From assembly GCA_015233755.1 (NCBI GenBank), contig JADFXA010000109.1, forward strand, positions 1 to 7,272: a DNA stretch of 7,272 nucleotides, read 5' to 3'. The position numbers and the translations under genes are program-made. Source of the DNA: Desulfamplus sp. (GTDB taxonomy: Bacteria > Desulfobacterota > Desulfobacteria > Desulfobacterales > Desulfobacteraceae). The notes under the pieces were generated by a model. The model saw only the letters and a program-made list of their open reading frames with translations, did no database searches and was not told where the DNA came from. Below, piece after piece: positions 1 through 7,065 of this stretch. Positions within the stretch are counted from its first letter, which is position 1. Each line of letters starts with the position of its first letter.

Positions 1-175
1 TTTTTTCATACAGCGTTAAGTTTAAAAATATAAACCATTTTATTATAATAGTTTCATAATTGAAGTTAGTACTTATTTTGTGATTATATAAAAAACAAAC
101 CATTAAATTGCAGAAATTGATATTTTAATAACTTTATTTTGATTTAAAAAATAATTTTTTTCAAATAAATATTTC

Positions 176-204
176 TTGACATAATTCATTTCATTGAGTA
201 TCTA
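176..204 (+). promoter_or_regulatory. Candidate sigma-70 promoter for the sox operon
   Basis: A perfect -35 hexamer TTGACA lies at 176-181. At the ideal 17-bp spacing lies TATCTA (199-204), which matches TATAAT at only the first three positions, so the -10 is weak. Transcription would begin near 210-212, about 107 bases before the soxB ATG, inside the palindrome at 209-224. A weak -10 with a strong -35 would fit an activator-assisted promoter, but this is inference. In such AT-rich DNA a chance match is possible. No sigma-54 type GG/GC pair was seen. Confidence 0.4.
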
Positions 205-249
205 AGTTTCAATATTAATATTGAGTAAATAAATTTTTTTTGAGTAAAT
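194..249 (+). repeat. Three direct copies of TTGAGTA
   Basis: The heptamer TTGAGTA occurs at 194-200, 221-227 and 240-246. The last two copies extend to TTGAGTAAAT (221-230 and 240-249) and are separated by an A/T tract ending in eight T residues. The first copy overlaps the candidate -10 and the second shares its first bases with the right half of the palindrome at 209-224. The iteration may be a regulator half-site array or simple slippage in AT-rich DNA; the sequence alone does not decide. Confidence 0.4.
209..224. promoter_or_regulatory. 16-bp perfect palindrome, candidate operator
   Basis: TCAATATTAATATTGA is its own reverse complement across all 16 bases. It sits directly downstream of the candidate -10, covering the predicted transcription start, which is a typical place for a repressor operator. 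The sequence is not recognised as the site of a specific regulator family. AT-rich DNA favours short palindromes by chance, but a perfect 16-mer anchored by a C/G pair near each end is less expected. Confidence 0.4.
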
Positions 250-318
250 TTTTCATGCAAAAATTTCTATACAATCACCATTTTAGATAACCTTACATTA
301 AATTTTAAGAGAAGGCTT

Positions 319-1542
319 ATGTTTGGTAAATACAAACCCATGTGGGGGGAAAAGACCCAGCTAAAATCAAGTTATGATGTGGTAATCATAGGAGGCGGAC
401 TACATAGCCTTGCAACTGCCTATTTTCTTGCAAAAGAACATGGTATCACCGATGTAGCAATTATAGAGAAAAACTACATTGGTTTTGGCGGTGCTGGTAG
501 AAACACAGCCATTGTCCGTGCCAATCAGAGAACACAGTATAATGTTCCTTTATATAAGGAAGCGTTAGATCTGTGGCCAGTTTTGACAAAAGAGTTAGAT
601 TATAATCTTATGTTCAACAACTGCGGAAACCTTAACCTCATGCACAGCGAAGCTGCAATGAAAGCTGCCCGCATGACTATTGCGACTGCACAATTTCATG
701 GCGTTGAGAGCCACTTAATTGATGCAAAAGAGGCAAAAGAGCTTGTTCCAGCACTAAATATCTCAGAAGATATAACCTTTCCTATTCATGGAGCAATGTT
801 TCACCCTCCAGGTGGTATTGTTCGTCATGATGCTGTGGTATGGGGACTTGCAAAAGGTGCGTCAAAATATGGTGTTGAAATCCACCAGCAAACCGAAGCT
901 ACTGCTGTCAACACTAAAAACGGCAAAATAGTATCTGTTGAGACAAGTCGCGGCACAATCAACACAAGCAAAGTTCTTATATCTGCTGGTGGATACTCTG
1001 CGGCTCTTATTCATGGAATGCTCGGAATTAAGTTGCCAATTAGTGTTTTGACCATTCAGGCAATGGTAACGCAACCACTTAAACCACTTTTAAACCATGT
1101 TGTATCATCTGGTGCTTATCACTGCTATGCAAACCAGACTCTAAAAGGTGAAATTGCAACTGGTGCCCACATGGATCAGTGGCCAAACTACACAACCCAA
1201 ACAACAGCTCATTATATCAAGCATCAGGCAGAGGCTTTGTCAGAATTTCTGCCATGTTTAAAAGGTCTAAGATTTATGAGAATCTGGTCAGGTCTTGCAG
1301 ATATGACACCTGATATGGCGCCGATTCTTGATGGTAATGATCATATTGAAGGTTTTTATTTTAATTGTGGATGGGGCTACTTTGGATTCAAATCTTGCTC
1401 TGCTGCTGGTAAATATATGGCAGAATTTATGGCAAAAGGCGAAGCTCCAGATATGATTAAACCTTTTAATTTAAGACGTTATGAGCAGCACAAGCTCATG
1501 GGCGAAACTGCAGAACTTGTAACCTACACCCCGAATAATTAA
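319..1542 (+). CDS. soxB: Sarcosine oxidase/dehydrogenase beta subunit (SoxB)
   Basis: Catalytic flavoprotein subunit of heterotetrameric sarcosine oxidase, oxidising the N-methyl group of sarcosine in the cytoplasm. The 407 residues match the usual length of about 405. Visible features: a DAO-fold FAD-binding segment with GGG at 25-27 after the VVII strand; the family-typical GRNTAIVRANQ at 60-70; GGIVRHDAV at 165-173, whose His170 aligns with the histidine that carries covalent FMN in characterised SoxB proteins; and the C-terminal NCGWGYFGFK at 349-358, ending in the conserved lysine near the flavin. There is no signal peptide or membrane segment. The ATG at 319 is the only one in frame, since a TGA lies upstream at 241-243; a GAAGG precedes it with a short 3-base gap. 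soxD follows after 15 bases. Whether the physiological acceptor is oxygen or the ETF encoded downstream cannot be read from this subunit alone. Confidence 0.95.
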   Translation: MFGKYKPMWGEKTQLKSSYDVVIIGGGLHSLATAYFLAKEHGITDVAIIEKNYIGFGGAGRNTAIVRANQRTQYNVPLYKEALDLWPVLTKELDYNLMFNNCGNLNLMHSEAAMKAARMTIATAQFHGVESHLIDAKEAKELVPALNISEDITFPIHGAMFHPPGGIVRHDAVVWGLAKGASKYGVEIHQQTEATAVNTKNGKIVSVETSRGTINTSKVLISAGGYSAALIHGMLGIKLPISVLTIQAMVTQPLKPLLNHVVSSGAYHCYANQTLKGEIATGAHMDQWPNYTTQTTAHYIKHQAEALSEFLPCLKGLRFMRIWSGLADMTPDMAPILDGNDHIEGFYFNCGWGYFGFKSCSAAGKYMAEFMAKGEAPDMIKPFNLRRYEQHKLMGETAELVTYTPNN

Positions 1543-1557
1543 CAGGAGAAATAGGAA

Positions 1558-1818
1558 ATGTCTTTAACAATAACATGTCCGATTTGCGGAAAAAGAGACG
1601 GATATGAGTTTAGATTTGGCGGGGAAGATAAAGGACCAAGACCTGATGAGGATGGTTTAACCCCCCAAAGATGGTGTGAATATGTCCATTTGAATGAATG
1701 TGTTGCAGGGGTGCAGAAAGAGTGGTGGGTTCACAAAGATGGCTGCGGCTCATGGTTTACCATTCATAGAGATAGTGTGATGAATGTCGAGGTTGCAACA
1801 CCGGAGGCACACAAATGA
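1558..1818 (+). CDS. soxD: Sarcosine oxidase delta subunit (SoxD), zinc-binding
   Basis: Small structural subunit of the sarcosine oxidase complex, which in characterised enzymes binds one zinc and has no flavin. The 86 residues show the expected ligand set: Cys7 and Cys10 in CPICG near the N-terminus, and His59 and Cys63 in WVHKDGC, the same spacing as in known delta subunits. The family-typical GEDKGPRP (22-29) and QRWCEY (37-42) also stand out. Translation starts after a strong AGGAG at 1544-1548. The TGA stop is embedded in ATGA (1815-1818), the usual coupling overlap with a following gene. Here that ATG does not start soxA but a 25-codon mini-ORF, because the soxA start lies 61 bases further on (see the repeat entry). 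Confidence 0.95.
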   Translation: MSLTITCPICGKRDGYEFRFGGEDKGPRPDEDGLTPQRWCEYVHLNECVAGVQKEWWVHKDGCGSWFTIHRDSVMNVEVATPEAHK

Positions 1819-1882
1819 TAAAGAGAAACCAAACAATAAGCAAAAAAATGAAGTTGCAAAATCGGAGGCTGACAGATGATAA
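1792..1882 (+). repeat. Imperfect 30-bp direct repeat at the soxD/soxA junction
   Basis: Bases 1792-1821 and 1853-1882 match at 25 of 30 positions with an offset of 61 bp. Each copy holds GTTGCAA, a CGGAGGC ribosome binding site, and an ATGATAA start whose ATG lies 7 bases after GGAGG. The likeness continues into the coding sense: copy 1 would read MIKR-NQ and the soxA N-terminus reads MITRINQ, with one codon gap. Copy 1 also contains the end of soxD. The simplest reading is a local duplication of the translation start of soxA; because 61 is not a multiple of three, the old start is now out of frame with soxA. Confidence 0.75.
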
Positions 1883-1892
1883 CCAGAATTAA
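1815..1892 (+). CDS. 25-codon mini-ORF bridging soxD and soxA (possible leader)
   Basis: An ATG overlapping the soxD stop (ATGA) and preceded by GGAGG (1803-1807, 7-base gap) opens a 25-codon frame that ends with TAA at 1890-1892, inside the first codons of soxA (17-base overlap). The peptide is basic (starts MIKRNQTISK) and matches no family I recognise. It probably results from the duplication described at 1792-1882. If translated, it could couple soxD translation to soxA by termination and re-initiation; equally it may be a relic with no function. Confidence 0.3.
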   Translation: MIKRNQTISKKMKLQNRRLTDDNQN

Positions 1893-4845
1893 TCAACTTC
1901 CAACCTTAAGAGTTGATCCAGCCAATAAAGTTGTCTTTGATTATAAAGGTAAAGATTATGTGGGTGTCAAAGGTGATACTGTAGCAACTGCTCTTTACCA
2001 TAATGATGTGCGGATTTTTGGACGCAGCTTAAAATATCATCGTCCAAGAGGGCTTTATAGTCTTGATGGTGAATGCAGCAATACCTGCATGGAAATAGAT
2101 GGCATTCCTAATGTCAGAACCGAAAATACCCTTGTAAAACAGGGAATGAAGGTGAAAGAGCAGAATGTCAAAGGTTCTGCTGAAAATGACATGATGGGTT
2201 TCATTGACAAATTAGATTGGATGATGCCAGCTGGCTTCTATTACAGAACCATGCACAAACCAGCATCTCTCTGGCCTGTTGCCATGAAGCAGATACGAAA
2301 AGCCGCTGGTCTTGGCGTTCTTTCTCCTGATTTTGAGATGCCAGGAAAATTTGATCAGATTTTTCCAAGTGCTGATGTCGTTGTAATTGGAGGTGGTCCA
2401 GCTGGTATGAATGCTGCACTTGCTGCGGCAGATAAAGGGTTGCGTGTAATTATCATGGAGTCTCGCCCTTGGCTTGGCGGCTTTTTTGATTATAGAACAT
2501 TTGACTACAGAGACGCGCAATACAAAAACAGCAAACCACTTTATAGTCGTGCAAGAGAGCTTGCTTCCAAGGTTGAATCTCACGCTAATATAAGAGTTTT
2601 TAAACACACTTCAGTGGTTGGCACATACACGAACAATTTGGTTACTGGCTTTCAGATTGGCACAGAAAACGATAAGTTTAATGAGCGTTATATCGAAGTT
2701 CGTGCAAAATCAGTTGTTGTTGCTGCTGGCTGTATTGAGAGACCCCTTCTTTTTGACAATAATGAACGTCCTGGTGTTATGCAGGTTGCTTGTGTTCACC
2801 GTCTTGCAAAAACTTATGGACTCCTTGCTGGTGAAAAGGCAGTATTTAGCGTTGGTCATGATTTAGGACTTGAGGCCGCCGTTGATCTATTTGATCTTGG
2901 TATGAAAATCCTTTGCGTTGCTGATGTTCGTGAAGATGGCCAAAATCCATATCTGATGATTGAGCTTGCAAAGAGAAATATTCCATACCTTAAAGGTTGG
3001 GTTGCTTCTAAAGCACATGGCAGCAAGCTTGTTAACAAAGTTACAATGACCACTATTGACGGAACAATAAGCCGTGATTTTGATTGTGATCTCGTTGTTG
3101 CATCTGCTGGATTAACCCCTATTAATGGACATCTAACACTTGCGCACGCAACACTGCGTTATGACAGCCACACAAACTTCTTTGTAGCTGACAAAATGCC
3201 AGAAAAGACTCATGCTGCTGGAAGAATGTTAGGCCTTGAAGATTCATTATCAATTGAGATTTCAGGTAAACTTGCTGGTCTAAAAGCTGCTTTAGATTGC
3301 AAACTTATGCCGCAATCTTACGGAAACACAGAAACTGATGCTCTTAAATCTGAAATAGACTCTTTTACAGCACAATCCAAAGAACTTCCAGGACCAGCTC
3401 GCGGAAGTAAGTTTGTTACAGCCCCAGTAAAAGGTCGCAAAACCTTTATCTGCTTTGATGAAGATACCACAATCAAAAACATCAAACAGGCAATTGATAT
3501 GGGGTTTGATGTTCCAGAGCTTATCAAGCGCTTTACATCTGCTGGAACAGGCCCTGGGCAGGGTGGCATTCCAGGACACAATTTGCCTCTTTATGTTGCA
3601 AAATATTTAGCAGAATCGGGTGCACCACCAAAACCAACCAATGTCCGTCCTCCGCTTGTTCCAACATTAATTGCAACCTATGCAGGCAGCAAACATATAA
3701 TGATGAAACGCACACCAATGGACGAAATGCAAAGAGCTGACGGCGGTGTTTTCCGTAAAATTGGAGTTTGGGAGCGTGCAAGATATTTTTCTGATGATTT
3801 TTCATGCAAAAAAGAGATTGAAAATGTTCGCAATAATGTTGGGATGCTTGATGGCTCAACACTTGGAAAGTTTCGCATTCATGGACCAGATGCCTTAAAA
3901 GTTCTTCAAAGAGTCTATGTAAGTGATATGTCCAAAGTGAAAACTGGCAGAGTCAAATATTCAGCAATGTGCAACGATGACGGCTGTGTAATTGATGATG
4001 GTGTTGTCATTAAACTTGGTGAAAATGACTACTATTTCACAACTTCAACCGCACGTGCAGGGGCTACAATTGAATGGTTAAGATACCATACACGTTTTGA
4101 CGGCTGGGACTTTTATGTTATCAACCTTACAGATTCAATGGGTGTTATAAACCTATCTGGTCCAAATGCACGTAAAGTTCTTCAAAAGATCACAAGTGAA
4201 GATGTAAGCAACTCTGCATTCCCATTCTCAGGTTATAAAGAGTTTATCATTAAGGATACAATTCCAGTAAAAGCTATGCGTCTTGGCTTTGTTGGCGAGC
4301 TATCTTATGAGTTCCACGTTCCTTCATCTTATATGGTAAGCCTCTGGAATATGCTTAAAGATGCTGGAAAAGAGTTCAACATTCAAAATTTCGGCGTTGA
4401 AGCGCAAAACGTGCTTCGTATGGAAAAATGTCATATCATTTTGGGTCAGGAGTCTGAGCAGAGAACTAACCTTCTTGATTTAGGGCTTGGTTTTCTTTGG
4501 GATCGTACCAAAAAAGATGCAAAAACTATCGGTGCTGTTGCCTTACGTCAAGCTGAAAACGATCCAACACGTTTTAGATTGGTTGGTTTTGAGATGGAGA
4601 ATAACGGGCGTGCTGCAAGAGATGGCGCTTTGATTGTTGATGATAAGGTTCGTGGCTATGTCTGCACAGCAAGAGACAGTTTCTCTTTAAATAAAGCGGT
4701 TGGTATGGCTTTAGTTGAATCACACCTTGCAAAGGTTGGCACACGCCTTGAGATTTTTGAAGATGAGTGCGGTGGCGAGCGGATTTATGGCACAGTAGTT
4801 CCAATGCCATTTTATGACCCTGACGGAAAAAGAATGAAAAGTTGA
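1876..4845 (+). CDS. soxA: Sarcosine oxidase alpha subunit (SoxA), NAD- and folate-binding
   Basis: Large subunit of the sarcosine oxidase complex, 989 residues, a normal family length. Domains in order: an N-terminal ferredoxin-like fold (about 10-100, with KYHRPRGL at 53-60) keeping only Cys67 and Cys71, so a complete 2Fe-2S site is absent as in other SoxA; a two-dinucleotide-binding domain (about 165-470) with GGGPAG at 172-177 and a second Rossmann-like segment near 321-350 (SVGHDLG), thought to hold NAD; a linker module (about 515-580); and a C-terminal GcvT-like domain (about 605-989, with LDGSTLGKFRIHGPDA and GFVGELSYE) that in this family binds tetrahydrofolate and captures formaldehyde as methylene-THF. 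An in-frame TGA at 1870-1872 rules out an earlier start; GGAGG at 1864-1868 sets the ATG. Cys852 (MEKCH) stands where, from memory, many homologues have Gly. Confidence 0.95.
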   Translation: MITRINQLPTLRVDPANKVVFDYKGKDYVGVKGDTVATALYHNDVRIFGRSLKYHRPRGLYSLDGECSNTCMEIDGIPNVRTENTLVKQGMKVKEQNVKGSAENDMMGFIDKLDWMMPAGFYYRTMHKPASLWPVAMKQIRKAAGLGVLSPDFEMPGKFDQIFPSADVVVIGGGPAGMNAALAAADKGLRVIIMESRPWLGGFFDYRTFDYRDAQYKNSKPLYSRARELASKVESHANIRVFKHTSVVGTYTNNLVTGFQIGTENDKFNERYIEVRAKSVVVAAGCIERPLLFDNNERPGVMQVACVHRLAKTYGLLAGEKAVFSVGHDLGLEAAVDLFDLGMKILCVADVREDGQNPYLMIELAKRNIPYLKGWVASKAHGSKLVNKVTMTTIDGTISRDFDCDLVVASAGLTPINGHLTLAHATLRYDSHTNFFVADKMPEKTHAAGRMLGLEDSLSIEISGKLAGLKAALDCKLMPQSYGNTETDALKSEIDSFTAQSKELPGPARGSKFVTAPVKGRKTFICFDEDTTIKNIKQAIDMGFDVPELIKRFTSAGTGPGQGGIPGHNLPLYVAKYLAESGAPPKPTNVRPPLVPTLIATYAGSKHIMMKRTPMDEMQRADGGVFRKIGVWERARYFSDDFSCKKEIENVRNNVGMLDGSTLGKFRIHGPDALKVLQRVYVSDMSKVKTGRVKYSAMCNDDGCVIDDGVVIKLGENDYYFTTSTARAGATIEWLRYHTRFDGWDFYVINLTDSMGVINLSGPNARKVLQKITSEDVSNSAFPFSGYKEFIIKDTIPVKAMRLGFVGELSYEFHVPSSYMVSLWNMLKDAGKEFNIQNFGVEAQNVLRMEKCHIILGQESEQRTNLLDLGLGFLWDRTKKDAKTIGAVALRQAENDPTRFRLVGFEMENNGRAARDGALIVDDKVRGYVCTARDSFSLNKAVGMALVESHLAKVGTRLEIFEDECGGERIYGTVVPMPFYDPDGKRMKS

Positions 4846-4856
4846 GGTAAAAAACA

Positions 4857-5492
4857 ATGGTAGAAATTAAAAGATATTCGCCAGTTGCTTTTAAAGCATT
4901 TCCAAAGAGAACTGAAGCAAGGGATAACTGGACAGTAGTTTTAGAATATGATGGAGAGGGTCAGGGGGCAAATTGTCTTGTTGACTTGAGCCATATCACA
5001 AGGTTAGACGTTCAAAGCTCTAATTTGGATGCTATCACACCTTTTGGCATTACAATTCCTCAAGGTTTGTGCGACTCTGTTCTTCAAGATGGAGTGTTAA
5101 TTAACCGAATGAACAGCATTCAGGCTTCTGTCTTCTGTCTATCTGGCAAAAGACCAGAGATGCCTGCTGAATCTTCATACACAGAGACCACAGAAGTTGG
5201 AATGTGCATGGCAATAATTGGAAAAGATGTTTTTTCCATCACTGAAAAATTGACCTCTCTTGATTTTATGGATTCTGCAAAAATAACTCCATTTTTATAT
5301 CAAGCTCCAATGTCTCACATTCCATGTCAGATTATAACTTTAAGCCGTGATGGTGCAAAATCAGGTATTCTCTTCACAGCTTCAAGAGGTTATGGCAAAG
5401 ATATGGTTCACGCTATAATGGACGCTGGAGCTGAGTTTGGTTTAAAACCAGCGGGTGAAGATAGATTTAAATCGTGGTTAAATACTTTATAA
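4857..5492 (+). CDS. soxG: Sarcosine oxidase gamma subunit (SoxG)
   Basis: Gamma subunit of the sarcosine oxidase complex, related in fold to the GcvT/YgfZ family; in known structures it packs against the beta subunit near the FMN and has no catalytic site of its own. The 211 residues fit the family length. The call rests on position (directly after soxA, as in the classical soxBDAG order) and on family-like segments: LVDLSHITRLDV near 41-52 and, most clearly, the C-terminal ASRGYGKDMVHAIMDAGAEF at 175-194, which resembles the SoxG ending in AREFG-type helices. SoxG is the least conserved subunit and this one is divergent. The ribosome binding site GAGGT (4844-4848) overlaps the soxA stop codon, so soxA and soxG are probably translationally coupled. 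Confidence 0.85.
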   Translation: MVEIKRYSPVAFKAFPKRTEARDNWTVVLEYDGEGQGANCLVDLSHITRLDVQSSNLDAITPFGITIPQGLCDSVLQDGVLINRMNSIQASVFCLSGKRPEMPAESSYTETTEVGMCMAIIGKDVFSITEKLTSLDFMDSAKITPFLYQAPMSHIPCQIITLSRDGAKSGILFTASRGYGKDMVHAIMDAGAEFGLKPAGEDRFKSWLNTL

Positions 5493-5504
5493 AAATTCAA
5501 TTTA

Positions 5505-5586
5505 GAGTCAGGATTAAAAGATAAAAACAAGATTAAAAAAGAAAAGCAGTTCTTAAAATCTTTATATTTCCAGATAGTCCTGACTC
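5505..5586 (+). other. Nested inverted repeat in the soxG-oxidoreductase gap
   Basis: GAGTCAGGA (5505-5513) and TCCTGACTC (5578-5586) are perfect reverse complements; with one G-U pair the stem extends to 12 bp (5505-5516 with 5575-5586). Inside it a second stem pairs 5529-5534 with 5557-5562 and a third pairs 5539-5543 with 5550-5554 around a 6-base loop. Together they form a long hairpin filling most of the gap. No T-tract follows on either strand, so it does not look like an intrinsic terminator. It may be an mRNA processing or stability element that sets different levels for the genes on each side; this is inference. Confidence 0.5.
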
Positions 5587-5629
5587 AGACAATTATGTTT
5601 AAATATATAACATCAGGAGAAAGCAAAAA

Positions 5630-6970
5630 ATGAACAAAAAATATGATGCAATTATCATTGGTGCTGGCGTAATTGGTTGCCCAATTGCTTATGAACTTTG
5701 TAAAATGGGATACAAAACACTTAATGTGGACAAATTGCCAGACGCTGGCGAAGGTTCGACTGCGGGTTCTTGCGCAATTGTAAGAGCACACTATTCAACT
5801 GCTGACGGAGTTGCACTTGCTTACGAAGGTTTTAAATATTGGCTTGACTGGGAGAACTATCTTGACAATGTAAAAGACGAGAAAGGTCTTGCCAAATACA
5901 TGAACACTGGCTCACTTCTTCTCAAATCAGATGGGCATGATTGGAGAAAAGTAAAGAAAAATTACGATGAAGTTGGTGTAAAATATCAAGAGTTGGACAA
6001 TGAAACGATTAAAAAGATGGTTCCTCCAGTTGATCTTCATAAATTCTGGCCTGTAAGACGCCCTGAAGATCCCAAATTTTACGATGAGCCAACTGAATTT
6101 CTTGAAGGCGGTATCTTTTGCCCAGAAGGTGGATATGTAAATGATCCAGCACTTTCAGCTCACAACATAATGAGAGCTGCTGAGGCAAAAGGCGGCGAGT
6201 TTATGTTCAATGCTGAAGTTGTTGATATTAGGAGTGAAAACAACAGAGTTGTCGGCATTACACTTAAAGACGGAACTCAGATTGATGCTCCAATTGTTGT
6301 TAATGTTGGTGGTCCACACTCATACAAAATCAATAAAATGGCAAAAGGTGTATGGGAAGGTTGCAACATCAAAACCAAAGCTCTTCGTCATGAAGTTATG
6401 TATTGCCCATCTCCAGATGATTACGATTACCTTAATAAAGGCTATCACATGTCTGACGGCGATATCGCATGCTATGCACGCCCTGAAGTTGGTAACACTT
6501 TCCTTATTGGCAGCGAAGACCCAAAATGCGATCCTCAAGAGTGGGTTGATCCAGATGAGTTTTATGCTGGAAAAGGCGGCCCTGGCAGAGATAACCAGTT
6601 GACAGAAGCTCAGTGGAAAGCTCAGTGCTACAGATGGGCAAAGAGAATTCCAACTCTTCCTGTTCCAAATCAGCCAAAAGGTGTTGTTGATCTCTATGAC
6701 TGCTCTGATGATTGGATTCCTGTATATGACAAATCTGACCTTGGCGGCTTTTATATGGCAGTTGGGACAAGCGGAAATCAATATAAAAATGCTCCAGTTG
6801 TAGGCAGAATGATGGCAGAACTTATCAATGCCTGCGAGAAAGAGGGGCTTGATCACGATAAAACACCGTTCCAGTTTAAATATCACTATACTGGTCGTGT
6901 TATGAATGTTGGTTTCTTCTCACGTAAAAGAGAGATTAATAGAAATTCAAGTTTCTCTGTAAATGGATAA
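5630..6970 (+). CDS. FAD-dependent amine oxidoreductase, DAO family (dimethylglycine/sarcosine dehydrogenase-like)
   Basis: Single-domain flavoprotein of the DAO superfamily, 446 residues, distinct from SoxB. It starts with a Rossmann motif, GAGVIG at 11-16, and Asp34 ends the second strand (LNVDK). GSTAGSCAIVRAHYS (42-56) lies where mitochondrial-type dimethylglycine and sarcosine dehydrogenases carry a flavin-linked histidine; none is present at the usual STWH-like position, so FAD is probably non-covalent. The C-terminal flavin-contact segment is YDCSDDWIPVYD (356-367) plus VGTSGNQYKNAPVVG (378-392), and the protein ends in FSRKREINRNSSFSVNG. There is no GcvT-like folate domain, so any formaldehyde would be released or handed over. 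AGGAG at 5615-5619 precedes the ATG. The sox genes upstream and etfB downstream suggest an ETF-linked dehydrogenase for a methylated amine such as dimethylglycine; the substrate is not proven. Confidence 0.8.
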   Translation: MNKKYDAIIIGAGVIGCPIAYELCKMGYKTLNVDKLPDAGEGSTAGSCAIVRAHYSTADGVALAYEGFKYWLDWENYLDNVKDEKGLAKYMNTGSLLLKSDGHDWRKVKKNYDEVGVKYQELDNETIKKMVPPVDLHKFWPVRRPEDPKFYDEPTEFLEGGIFCPEGGYVNDPALSAHNIMRAAEAKGGEFMFNAEVVDIRSENNRVVGITLKDGTQIDAPIVVNVGGPHSYKINKMAKGVWEGCNIKTKALRHEVMYCPSPDDYDYLNKGYHMSDGDIACYARPEVGNTFLIGSEDPKCDPQEWVDPDEFYAGKGGPGRDNQLTEAQWKAQCYRWAKRIPTLPVPNQPKGVVDLYDCSDDWIPVYDKSDLGGFYMAVGTSGNQYKNAPVVGRMMAELINACEKEGLDHDKTPFQFKYHYTGRVMNVGFFSRKREINRNSSFSVNG

Positions 6971-7011
6971 ATTTCATTACTTGCTAATTTCACACTCTTG
7001 ACACTAAAAAA

Positions 7012-7037
7012 GAGGGCTGTTTTTTTAAACAGCCCTC
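7012..7037 (-). terminator. Perfect 11-bp hairpin, best as a minus-strand intrinsic terminator
   Basis: GAGGGCTGTTT (7012-7022) pairs perfectly with AAACAGCCCTC (7027-7037) around a TTTT loop. On the + strand the base of the stem is preceded by six A residues (7006-7011) and followed by CTATATTAAG, which is a poor T-tract. Read on the minus strand, the same hairpin is followed by six T residues, the classical terminator arrangement. It could therefore stop antisense transcription coming from the etf side. For + transcripts it may act only as a partial terminator or 3'-end stabiliser between the oxidoreductase gene and etfB. Confidence 0.65.
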
Positions 7038-7065
7038 CTATATTAAGATTATTCAGAGGATATTG

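Larger units (their letters stand above)
1..318. other. AT-rich non-coding leader upstream of soxB
   Basis: No coding region is visible on either strand in this 318-base stretch, which is dense in A/T runs and stop codons. It contains a candidate promoter (176-204), a 16-bp palindrome (209-224) and three TTGAGTA repeats (194-246), each listed separately. Bases 121-175, just upstream of the TTGACA box, are nearly pure A/T tracts, as expected of an UP-element, although the whole leader is AT-rich. No known riboswitch, tRNA or terminator hairpin was recognised. The stretch is probably the control region of the sox operon, because soxB is the first gene and no gene precedes it in the window. Confidence 0.6.

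Noticed and set aside
21..49. TTTAAA with a 17-base gap to a perfect TATAAT as the main promoter
   Set aside because: The -35 is poor, it lies about 270 bases before soxB, and TATAAT is common by chance in such AT-rich sequence; the TTGACA at 176 is a better candidate.
250..318. Glycine riboswitch or other metabolite-sensing leader ahead of soxB
   Set aside because: No conserved riboswitch core or convincing stem set was seen in this short A/T-rich segment.
2201..3878. Several 65-131 codon open frames on the minus strand, and one of 82 codons in another + frame, inside soxA
   Set aside because: All lie within the continuous, family-matching soxA frame, lack supporting ribosome binding sites or recognisable products, and overlap one another.
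5580..5609. CTGACT with an 18-base gap to TATATA as a separate promoter for the second flavoprotein gene
   Set aside because: Transcription would start on top of the AGGAG ribosome binding site at 5615-5619, leaving no usable 5' end, and the match to consensus is weak.
6320..6886. 188-codon open frame on the minus strand opposite the second flavoprotein
   Set aside because: It is fully antisense to a well-supported conserved gene, resembles no family, and is best explained as a shadow of that gene's codon pattern.
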